Source: Heterobasidion occidentale (lineage: Eukaryota; Basidiomycota; Agaricomycetes; Russulales; Bondarzewiaceae). From it: DNA of 64,000 bases. The position numbers were made by a program, and so were the translations under genes. The stretch covers positions 1 through 64,000 of the forward strand of contig JBCAQO010000007.1 in NCBI GenBank assembly GCA_039111635.1. Direction: 5' to 3'. This document shows, piece by piece, positions 1 to 9,100 of the stretch (position 1 is the stretch's first letter; each line of letters starts with the position of its first letter). The notes under the pieces were generated by a model. That model did not search any database. It was not told where the DNA came from and worked only from the letters and a program-made list of their open reading frames with translations.

Positions 1-89
1 ACCTAACCTAACCTAACCTAACCTAACCTAACCTAACCTAACCTAACCTAACCTAACCTAACCTAACCTAACCTAACCTAACCTAACCT
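1..89. repeat. Telomere-like repeat, (CCTAA)n / (TTAGG)n
   Basis: Seventeen perfect tandem copies of the 5-mer ACCTA fill bases 1-85, then ACCT leads into the 12-bp minisatellite. On the minus strand the unit reads TTAGG toward the end of the sequence, the expected orientation for a chromosome end at the left edge. The usual fungal unit is TTAGGG, so the missing G is consistent and not a single error. It is taken as a true telomere because it is terminal and followed by subtelomeric repeats. Confidence 0.8.
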
Positions 90-250
90 CCTCACCTAGC
101 CCCTCACCTACTCACCTAGCCTCTCACCTGCCTCCTCACCTAGCCTCTCACCTAGTCTCTCACCTGCCTTCTCACCTAGCCTCTCACCTGCCTCCTCACC
201 TGGCCCTTCACCTGGCCTCTCACCTGGCTCCTCACCTACCCAACATCTCG
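86..250. repeat. Subtelomeric 12-bp minisatellite (copy 1)
   Basis: Tandem variants of a 12-mer such as CTCTCACCTAGC, CTCCTCACCTGC and CTCTCACCTGGC start directly after the telomere units. The core CACCTA/G resembles the telomere unit. The array has the same unit as the one at 4.9-5.4 kb. It ends in a unique-looking block (CCTACCCAACATCTCGG...) that also follows the second array. Confidence 0.8.
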
Positions 251-296
251 GATTTTTTTCGCCTCACCTACCACCCGCCTACCACCTCTTATAACC
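222..296. repeat. Subtelomeric block duplicated at 5416-5489
   Basis: About 75 bp, including the last 12-mers, CAACATCTCGG, a T7 run and CTCTTATAACC, recurs almost unchanged at 5416-5489, where it continues into two telomere-like units (CCTAACCTAAG). Here it abuts retrotransposon gag sequence at about 297. The two copies bracket 5.1 kb of retroelement and satellite DNA. Confidence 0.75.
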
Positions 297-976
297 ATTC
301 TGCGAGGGGCGGTGGTAGAGTTATAACGACGAGCTGGTTGGAGGTGAAAGCGATTGAGGAAGTCGCTTCGGAACGAGGTGGAGTTGGCGAGGATCGCCTT
401 TTGAGCACTTCGGGCTCTCAAGCGTCCATCTATTTCACAGGCAGTATTGACCCAATCTTGGATCGTGTCCTTCGGCGGAGTTTCCTTGTCATAGATCTTG
501 TCCATGACCCTTGGATCGAGCCCTCTCTGGAAGTAAGGAACCTGTTCCTTATCGGTGATGTCGGCGTCGGCGGCGATAAGGATGAATTGATTTGAGTATT
601 CATCCACCGTCATCTTTCCCTGAGAGAAGGACATAAGGGCACTTCGGGCTTTGTCCGTAAGGTTTGTTTCCTTGAACTGGAGTTTAAACCTGTCATGGAA
701 GTCGTCCCAAGTCCCTACGGTCTTGGGCGGGGTCGCCCCTACTGTCCTCTTCAGGAAACTTTCTGCCCAGACGCCGGCTGTTCCATATCTCATGCATGAG
801 AGAGCGAGGGAAACCTTGTCTGAATCCGTCTTGTATCGGTCTGGTTCTGCTGTAAAAAGGAGGAGGCAATTCATGATGAATTTCTGTGATTGTGTTCGGT
901 CTCCCTCGAAGTTATCAGGGAGTTTGAGCTTGCCCCTTCCCGACGAGACGGGAGGGTCTGTAGGGTTTGTCGACAT
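297..976 (-). pseudogene. Ty3-type retrotransposon Gag, 3'-truncated at the subtelomere
   Basis: A minus-strand frame starts at ATG 976. It encodes a capsid-like Gag with the run KLPDNFEGDRTQSQKFIMN, then a helical region with GVWAESFLKR, WDDFHDRFKLQFKE and YFQRGLDP, all characteristic of Ty3/gypsy Gag (retrotrans_gag type). About 225 residues are Gag-like. The last ~20 codons of the open frame (236-296) lie in subtelomeric repeat, so the natural C-terminus, zinc knuckle and all of pol are missing. Its 5' leader and LTR lie at 977-2024. Telomere-side truncation is inferred from the shared block at 222-296 and 5416-5489. It is expected to be non-functional. Confidence 0.75.
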
Positions 977-1435
977 AATGTTTCGGGTGTTGATCGGTGT
1001 TTGAATATCCGAGGATTCGGACTCGGATGTTCCTTCTTCTTCCTCCGATGTGTCCGGGATTTCCGGTTCGGGGTTCCTGTACTGGGGTGGCTCTACCCAG
1101 TCTTCTGCTATTTCGTCCCAAGCCCACTCAGCTTCTGTTTCGTCTTCTCTTGTGAAGAAGTATCGTCCTTCTCGGTACGAGCAGTTATCAAAGTTTGGGG
1201 GTGCTGGTCGATTGGTGTCGGAGTAATACCAGCGGTTTTCTCTTTGATGGATAGGACGATTATTCTGTCGAAGTTGGTTATGGGTTCGTCTAGTGCCTGG
1301 TGGAAATCTTAGGCCTAGGTCTTGCTCCAGGGTGTGTGAAGTAACTCTCTTCGGTGGGGGTCAATGCCACCGATGAGGGTTGTGAGAAAGAGTGTGGCAG
1401 CAAGCAGAGTGTGGTGCAAGGTAGGGGCAAAGGTG

Positions 1436-1445
1436 AGTCTATTCT
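1436..1445 (-). other. Candidate self-primer binding site (PBS) of the Gag element
   Basis: Reading the minus strand, the LTR ends TAACA, then CT, then AGAATAGACT, then CACC. The 10-mer is the exact reverse complement of AGTCTATTCT inside the LTR (1599-1608), which begins about 35 nt downstream of a TATATAAG box (1636-1643), where the element's RNA should start. This is the arrangement of Tf1/sushi-type self-priming. No tRNA-type PBS (TGG...) abuts the LTR. Confidence 0.6.
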
Positions 1446-1447
1446 AG

Positions 1448-2024
1448 TGTTACGAACTGCCCGTTCGGTAACCCAAGAGTAACAGGTCCTTCCCTAGGTC
1501 GCACAACGGACTGAGTGGTGGGCGAAGTCTCGACTGTATTAGGCAATAATACAAGAGGGAATAATGAGCTTCGTATTCAAAGATACGAAGGAACAAAGAG
1601 AATAGACTGAAGATCCTCAGCCTATTCTATGGGCCTTATATACTGTATAGGGTATAGGGTAAGAGTCCGTGTGCTTCTCCAGGTTCCCATCCTAGGAGAG
1701 CTATGGCCGCCGTCTTTCTCTGCCGGCGCCTACTCTTGTACTTCTCCAGTCGCACTGATCCATCATGGTGCGACGAGGTGCTTACCCGTAAGCCCTAAGC
1801 CCATGACATGTGAATACGCCTCTCATTACTGTGAGAACTCTGTGAGCCTCGTGTCCCTCCAATATAGCCTTTACCGATGTCTTGAAGAACCATCGGTCTC
1901 GTCGGCTCCTAAGGACATGCCGAATACCTTGATGTACGCTCCGTAGTGGAGCCGCCTAGCATGTGATGCCTGACCTATCGGTTAGACACGGCCGCGAAGG
2001 GCCCCGATCGGTCAAGTCATAACA
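1448..2024 (-). mobile_element. 5' LTR of the subtelomeric Ty3-type element
   Basis: The 577-bp segment is bounded by an inverted terminal pair: TGTTACGA at 1448 and TCATAACA at 2017-2024, so on the minus strand it reads TGTTATGA...TCGTAACA. A TATA box (1636-1643) and a plausible transcription start near 1608 lie inside. The Gag frame begins 470 bp downstream on the minus strand. The 3' LTR is absent. The 4-bp CTAG found on both sides (1444-1447, 2025-2028) may be chance, because 1444-1447 is element sequence. Confidence 0.65.
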
Positions 2025-3017
2025 CTAGCTCAACTAAGCACCAATCGTACCCGCGCCGCAAGCAAGGGCGCGAGCCGTCCCACCACCACAAGCGTGCGCA
2101 CAAGTATTTTGACCGCCGCGACCATGTGCAAGTTGCCGTGTATGGAAGCGACGGTGAGGGATGGAGTGTGTTATCCCCAAAAGGTGTGTTATGGCGGGAG
2201 CTCCATATCCCAGAAGATCGAGAGGAGTGGGACGTTGTCGTGTTCTTGGAGGGTTAAAAATAGCGTGTCCGGCTTGAGAGTGGTTTGTACTTATTGCTGT
2301 CGTGTTGTCTTCATTGCTACTGCTCTCGTTCTTGTATCACTTATTTCTTGTGACCGCTGTTGTATTCTCTAGGTTGGTACTGCATTAGTTCAGCAGACTG
2401 GGGGACGGTAACAACTCACCAGGTACATTTTGAGGTTTTTCGTGCGAGCACGGATCCAATCGTCAATCGGGGGACTAAGACACACGGGCCCAAGATTGAG
2501 CACCGGGAATGTAAACAGTGCGTGTTCCATATCCACTGAACCACTTTTCTGATGGCGATTTGGTTACATAGCATTGGCAGCACACTTCGGGATGTGTACG
2601 GCTGGCATCTAGGGATGTTCAGGGGGGCATGAATCGGCTGGTCCGTTGTCTTTTTGTTTTGTTTCGCTTGTGAGTCTTTCATCACTCGTGGCTGGTTCGT
2701 TCTGCTTCGTTGATGGTGTCCTATGTCATGTCAGTGCTTTCTTGGATCTCGTTAGTGCTGTGTATTGAAATATAGACCCTGCTCGTCGGTCGTTCCGAGC
2801 TTCGCTGGTGAGTGCTTTTAATGCATATTACTCACCGGATCTCACTCATTGATGCTGTCATATGGTATATTACACCTCTAATATCTCTCGCTTCTTTTTT
2901 TTACTCTCTGAGATGTTCTTGCTTTTTGTCAGTGATGCAGAGTCTGCGTGTCTATTGTCCGCATCCCGCATCCTTGTATGGATGGTCAGGCACGTCGATG
3001 ACACATTCTCTAGAGTT
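2025..3017. other. Subtelomeric spacer, no gene recognised
   Basis: Only short unrelated open frames are present in either strand, without recognisable motifs or a convincing exon chain. The sequence grades into the 20-bp satellite at about 3018. Confidence 0.5.
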
Positions 3018-4895
3018 GTGGGCCGTCTGTGACGGCCGCATGTTGCCTGTGATGGCTGCTAGTCGTCTGTGATGGCCACATGCTCGATCTGTTGTCTGAG
3101 CACCTTGCCCGTTGTCTTTGACAGACGCATAGTATCTAAGAGGGCTGCATGTCGTCTGAGATGGCTACCAGCTGTCTGAGACGGTCGCAAGTCACCTGTG
3201 ATAGCTGCCAGTCGTCTGTGACACCCATATGGGCCGTCTGTTGTCTGAGCACCTCTGTGACATCTGCATACTATCTCAGACGGCCACATCTCACCTGTGA
3301 CGGCTGCATACTGTCTGAGATGGCTGCATATCGTCTGAGATGCCCGCCGGTTGTCTGTGATGCCCGCCGGTTGTCTGTGATGGCTGCATGTTGCCTGCAA
3401 TAGCTGCCGGTCGTCTGCAACAGCCTCATAGTCCGTCTGTTGTCTGAGCACCTCGCTGGTTGTCTGCGACGGCCGCGTAATATCTAACACGGCTGCATGT
3501 TGTCTGAGATGACTGGCAGTCGTCTGCGATGGCTGCATAGCGTCTGAGACATCTGCATGTCGTCTGAGATGCACGTAGGTCGTCAGTGACGACCTCATCC
3601 TGCCTGCAATGAATGCCGGTCGTCTGAGACATCTGCGTGTCGTCTGCCACGGCCGCACACTGTCTGAGACGTCTGCGTGTAGTTAAAGAAGCCGGTCGTC
3701 TGCGGCGGCAGTATGCTGTCTCAGACGTCTGTGTGCCATTAGAGCAGCAGGTCGTCTGCGACGGCCGCACACTGCCTCAGACTTCTGCGTGTCGTCAGAG
3801 AAGCAGGTCGTCTGCAGCGGCCGCGCACTGTCTCAGACGTCCACGTGTCGTCTGAGACGCAGGCAGGTGCCCGATGCATTCATGGCCACCGGCAGACGTG
3901 ACCTGCCTATAGGGCGTCTCCGTCGTCAGTGACGGCCTCATCCTGCCTGCAATGACTGCCGGTCGTCTGAGATGTCTGGGTGTCGTCTGAGACGGCCGCA
4001 CACTGTCTCAGACGTCTGCGTGTCGTTAGAGAAGCAGGTCGTCTGCGACGGCCGCACACCGTCTCAGACGTCTGTGTATCGTTAGAGAAGCAGGTCATCT
4101 ACAGTGGCCAAATATTGTCTCAGACATCCGCATGTCGTCTGAGATGCAGGCAGATCGTCAGTGACGGTCTCATCCTGCCTGCAATGACTGCCGGTCATCT
4201 GAGACGTTCGCGTGTCGTCTCAGATGCACACAGGTCGTCAGTGACGACCGCATCCTGCCTGCAACAACTACCAGTCGTCTGAGACATCCGCGTGTCATCT
4301 TAGACGTCCCTGTGTTGTCTGAGATGCATGCAGGTTGTCTGTGACGGCTGCACACTGTCTCAGACGTCCGCGTGTCATCTGAGATGCAGGCAGGTCGTCA
4401 GTGACGACCTCATCCTTCCTGCAATGACTGCTGGTCATCTGGGACATCCGCGTGTCGTCTAAGATACACGCAGGTCGTCTTCGAGGGCTGCACACTGTTT
4501 TAGACGTCCGCATGTTGCATGAGATGCACGCAGGTCGTCTGAAATGACTTCCGGTCATCTGAGACGTCCGCGTTTTGTCTACGACGTCCCCATGTCGTCT
4601 GACATGCACGTAGGTTGTCTCCGACAGCTGCACACTATATGAGATGTCTGCCAGTTGTCTAAGACATCTGCATGTCGTATGACGGCTGCACGCTGTGTTG
4701 AGATGCACACAGGTTGTCTGCAAGGGCCGCACACTGTATAAGATGTCTGTCAGTCATCTAAGATGTCCGAGTGTCATCTGAGATGCACACAACTTGTCTG
4801 CAACAGCCACACACTAACTGATGTCCACATGTCATCTGAAATGCATGCAGATGGTCTGTATAGTGTCCGAGACAGTTGCATGTTGTCTGAGATAG
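3018..4895. repeat. Satellite with 20-bp period, about 94 units
   Basis: The whole stretch parses into 20-mers close to GTCTGAGACGGCTGCATGTC (examples: GTCTGTGACGGCCGCATGTT at 3027, then GCCTGTGATGGCTGCTAGTC). Units diverge but keep the GTCTGAGA core. A higher-order block containing GTCAGTGACGACCTCATCCT followed by GCCTGCAATGACTGCCGGTC recurs at roughly 3570, 3920, 4140, 4220 and 4395. Since 20 is not a multiple of 3, long but meaningless frames open on both strands. Confidence 0.9.
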
Positions 4896-5433
4896 CTACC
4901 TTGCCTGCCTCCTTGCCTGCCTCCTTGCCTGCCTCCTCATGTGCCTCCTCATGTGCCTCCTCATGTGCCTCCTCACGTGCCTTCTCACGTGCCTCCTCAC
5001 GTGCCTCCTCATGTGCCTTTTCGGATGCCTCCTCGCCTGCCTCCTAACGTGCCTCCTCACGTGCCTTCTCACCTGACTCCTCACCTGCCTTCTCACCTGA
5101 CTCCTCACCTAGTCTCTCACTTGGCTCCTCACCTGGCCTCTCACCTAGCCTCTCACCTGATCTCTCACCTGCCTCCTTACCTGGCCTCTCACCTGCCTCC
5201 TCATCTAGCCTCTCACCTAGCCTCTCATCTAGCCTCTCACCTGCCTCCTCACCTGGCCTCTCACCTGCCTCCTCATCTAGCCTCTCACCTAGCCTCTCAT
5301 CTAGCCTCTCACCTGCCTCCTTACCTGGCCCCTCACCTACTCACCTAGCCTCTCACCTGCCCCCTCACCTAGCCTCTCACCTGCTTCCTCACCTGGCCCC
5401 TCACCTGGCCTCCCACCTGGCTCCTCACCTACC
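4896..5433. repeat. Subtelomeric 12-bp minisatellite (copy 2)
   Basis: Variants of one 12-mer are arranged in blocks: CTCCTTGCCTGC, then CTCCTCATGTGC, then CTCCTCACGTGC, then CTCTCACCTAGC/CTCCTCACCTGG. The last block is the same family as the array next to the telomere. Several units contain the palindrome CACGTG. Because the unit is divisible by 3, it opens a low-complexity frame that is not considered coding. Confidence 0.85.
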
Positions 5434-5495
5434 CAACATCTCGGATTTTTTTCGCCTCACCTACCACCCGCCTACGACCTCTTATAACCTAACCT
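5416..5495. repeat. Second copy of the subtelomeric block plus interstitial telomere-like units
   Basis: This copy matches 222-296 and then reads ATAACCTAACCTAAG, i.e. about two CCTAA units in an internal position. It marks the inner boundary of the subtelomeric repeat domain. Confidence 0.7.
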
Positions 5496-6001
5496 AAGAG
5501 TGATCAGGAGTCAGCGGAGTTGGAGGAAGGAAGAAGAAGGGAGGCTAAGTGTCTGGGGAAGGGACGTGCATGTGTAGAGTGGAGGGCAGAGATGTCGAGA
5601 GAGGGGCAGCAAGGAGGAGAACGAGCTAGAGGTCCGCACCTTTGTACCACTCTGTGTGCTCATCAAGTGCGCGTCCGTTGTGGACGTCCGTCCCCGTCGT
5701 CCATGCTCGTCTCCTTTCCCAGCCTGTCTCTCCGCTGCGGCCGCTGCCGTTCCTCTTCCTCCACTGTCAGCCAATTATATTAGGTCCAGGGCAGGACGGT
5801 CGATGAATGAGTTGTCAAAGGGGTAAAGAGCGAGGGTTGAGGAGGTCGGGAGGTCGAAAAAAGAGGGGTCGAACATGTTCGAGGTCGAGCGGGTGCGAGG
5901 TATAGCGTGCGCGAAGTCAATGGACCGAGAAGGGGAGAGGTTATAAGGATCTGAGGGTGAGGGGTCCAGCATGCAAGCTATATCAGAAAAATATAGTAGA
6001 C
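5496..6001. other. Spacer before the copia element, no gene recognised
   Basis: Small frames occur on both strands with low-complexity Arg/Ser/Pro content. No domain, splice pattern or RNA gene was recognised. The copia element inserted at AGAAC at its right edge. Confidence 0.4.
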
Positions 6002-6151
6002 AGAACTGTCAGAAGTCTGCACGATAATCCTCAGCATGTGGACAGAAGACGCTGAGGTGTCACGGTAACGGTACGGTCACATAAGTAACGATCTCCGGAA
6101 AGTACCGTATCGTAAGTACAGTGTTGGTGGGCTAACTTCTAACACTCCCCC

Positions 6152-9100
6152 TTAGCCCGGCAGTAGGCCTAGATTAGTGGAGAATAAGACATGCTTTCCT
6201 TTTGCTAAACCCTTCGTCAAAACGTCCGCCACGTTCTCGTCCGTCCGCACGTACTCCAGACGGATTTCCCCCATCTCGACCCTCTCTCGGATAATGTGGT
6301 ACTTGATGTCAATGTGCTTCGTTCGAGCATGGTAGACATGGTCCTTCGACATGGCTATACTAGCCTGGTTGTCACAGCGGATAAGGGTGGGGGATGACTG
6401 GGGAAATCCGAGTTCCGAGAGCAGTGAGCGAAGCCAAAGTGCCTCTTTCGTGGCGTGCGAGATGGCAATGTATTCTGCCTCGGCAGTCGCATAAGCGACG
6501 GTAGGTTGTTTCTTCGAGCTCCAAGAAATTGCTGCTCCGGCAAGGAAGAAGGCATATCCAGATATCGAGCGGCGATTATCTCGGTTCTCTGCGAAATCGG
6601 CATCCGTGTAGCCAACAGGGATCCAGTCGTTCTCGTCTCCCCCATATGTCAGAGCTAAGTCCAACGTCCCCTTCACGTACCGCAGGACACGCTTCGCAGC
6701 ATGCCAGTGCTCCATTCCGGGGTTTGACATGTACTGTGCCAGAGTGTTGACCGTGTAGGCAAGGTCGGGGCGCGTAGCGAGCGCCGCGTACATCAACGCC
6801 CCCACCAGGGCGGCGTACGGGTATTTCCGCATCTCTTCCCATTCTGCAGAGTAGAGCCGGGGTGACTGCTCATTTGACAAGTGGGTGCTGGGGTCCATGG
6901 GCGTCGAGACGGGCTTGCAGTCCGTCATCGCAAAACGCTCCAGGACATTACGGAGGTAGTGCGTCTGTGAGAGCGAGATGATGCCCTTGTCTCGATTCCG
7001 GAAGACTGTCATACCAAGCAGTGTGCGCGGTTCCCCCAGTTCCGTAGTCTCGAATGGGAGCCCGCGGAAGTCTTCCTTGAGTTCCGTCATCGCCCTCTTT
7101 GTGCTCGCAGCCAAGATCATGTCGTCGACGTGAATGACGATGATGGTACAGCCTTTGTTTGATACCCGGAGGTAGACGCAGGAGTCTGAGCGGCAGCGAG
7201 TGAATCCGAGCTTCAGGAGCTCGTCGTTAAGCATCCTGTTCCAGATTCGGCCAGATTGCTTTAGGCCGTAGAGAGATTTGAGCAAGCGGAGCAGCCAGTC
7301 CTCTTTCCCGAGGACCTGGAAGCCTTCGGGTTGCTTCATGAATATCTCTTCGTCGAGTTTCCCGTTAAGGTAGGCAGATTTGACATCAATCTGCTCGAGG
7401 AGCCAGTTCTCCTTGGCAGCAAGTGAGAAAACGAGTCGAAACGACTCGAAACGAGCAACTGGGGAGTGAGTATCGTGGAAGTCGACGCCAGGGCGTTGCG
7501 TGAAACCCTGGGCAACGAGTCGGGCTTTGAAGCGCCCGTCTTGTTTGGCCTTGTAGGTCCACTTCGAGCCAATCGGCTTGCGGCCTTTCGGCGGCTCGAC
7601 GAGTTCCCACGTCTTGTTCTTCAACAAGGCGTCGTACTCCTCCTCCATCGCCCTCTGCCAGTCGTCGCGCTCTGCGCTTCGGATGGCTTCCTGGTAGCTG
7701 CGAGGCTCCTCGCCCGCCGTCAACAGCGCTGCCTCAACGGCCGCTGTGAACAACGAGCGCTCGACAGCTGCCTCATCTTCCTCTGCCTCTGTCTCCTCCC
7801 TCTCATCGCGCGCTGCCTCGTCTCGTTTCTTTTCCCGGTCCTTCCGTCGCTCCCTCGCCTCTCTATTCGCATCCCTGCGAGCTCGCTCGGTCGCCTCCTG
7901 CAGATCCGCGGCTTTCCTCAATGACGAGGGCTCTCGTGCCCTTTCACTCCTTCTGAGGGTGAACTGGGTGGGTGCCGGTGTTTGTGTGCTCGTTCTGGGC
8001 TCAGGCGGCTCGGGCGGTGCTTGCTGGGCGGCTCCTGGACGCGTTCTCAGCGTTCCTGGTGCCCCCTCTGAAGGTGGGTGGTCGGGAGGATGGACGAGTG
8101 GTGGTGGTTGCTGGGCTAACGGCGACTTCGTTGTAGGGTTGTCGGGGCTCGCTTCGGGCGGTGGGGGAGTGTCCGTGGGCGACTCCTGGGCGACATGGAA
8201 GTCGTTCTCCCCCCTCTCGACCACGGGCGGCTTCTGCGGCGCCAGCGGCAAGTTGTCCTCCAAGAAGACGACGTCGCGCGACTTCACGATCCTGTGAGTC
8301 CGCGGCTCGTAGCAACGGTAGGCTGCGTCGCTGTAGTACCCTATCAGCACGCACTCGGTTGACTTGACGTCCCACTTGCGGCGCTTTTCATCAGGTATCC
8401 GCACGAGTGTCTTGCAGCCGAATGCGCGAAGGTGTTTGACGTTCGGTTTCCGGCCGGTCCATACCTCGTGGGGTGTCTTGCCCTCGAGTGCAACGGTCGG
8501 ACCGAGGTTCTTTAAATAGATCGATGTCGACACCACCTCCGGCCACAGGAATCGTGGAAGGCCGGTTTCGTGCATCATTGCGCGGCCGCGTTCCACGATC
8601 GTCTTGTTCAGGCGTTCCGCGACGCCATTCTGTGACGGGGTGTACGGCGCCGTCGTCTCCAGGGCAATGCCCGCTGCTTTCAACCAGTCAAGGGCCTCTT
8701 TGTTGAGGTACTCCGTGCCGTTGTCGCACCGGATGCGTTTCCACAGCTGGCCGGTCTGCTTCTCCGCCATGGCCTTAAACTGCTTCATGCGGTCGAGCAC
8801 CTCGCTCTTCTGCCGCATGCGGTATTCGGTGGAGAAACGGGCCTTGTCATCGGTGAAGGTGACAAAGTACCGCTCGCCCCCGATCCCGTTCTTGTCCATT
8901 GGGCCGCATACGTCCGTGTGGACCAATTCCAGTAGGTTGTTTGCCCGGTGATCTGCCTGCTTCGGGAAAGGCTTACGGTGTTGCTTTCCGTAGACGCAGT
9001 CCTCACACGTCGGCGCCTTTGCGTTCGATGTGAGTTTGATCCCATCGACGAGGCCCTTCGAAATGACAAGGTCCACATTCCCTTGCCCTAGGTGGCCGTA

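Noticed and set aside
1444..2028. CTAG on both sides of the subtelomeric LTR as a target duplication
   Set aside because: The inner CTAG is part of the element (spacer plus primer site), so the match is most likely chance.
3059..4732. Open frames of up to about 200 codons on both strands in the satellite
   Set aside because: The 20-bp tandem period opens long frames in all phases. Peptides are repeats of one another with no start context or homology.
3018..4895. CRISPR-like array
   Set aside because: Units are contiguous 20-mers without unique spacers, in a eukaryotic subtelomere.
4763..5348. Low-complexity frames of HVPPHVPP or ASSCASS type
   Set aside because: Direct translation of the 12-bp minisatellite, which is divisible by 3.
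7466..8951. Plus-strand frames across the copia element
   Set aside because: Antisense shadows of the intact polyprotein, with no domain of their own.
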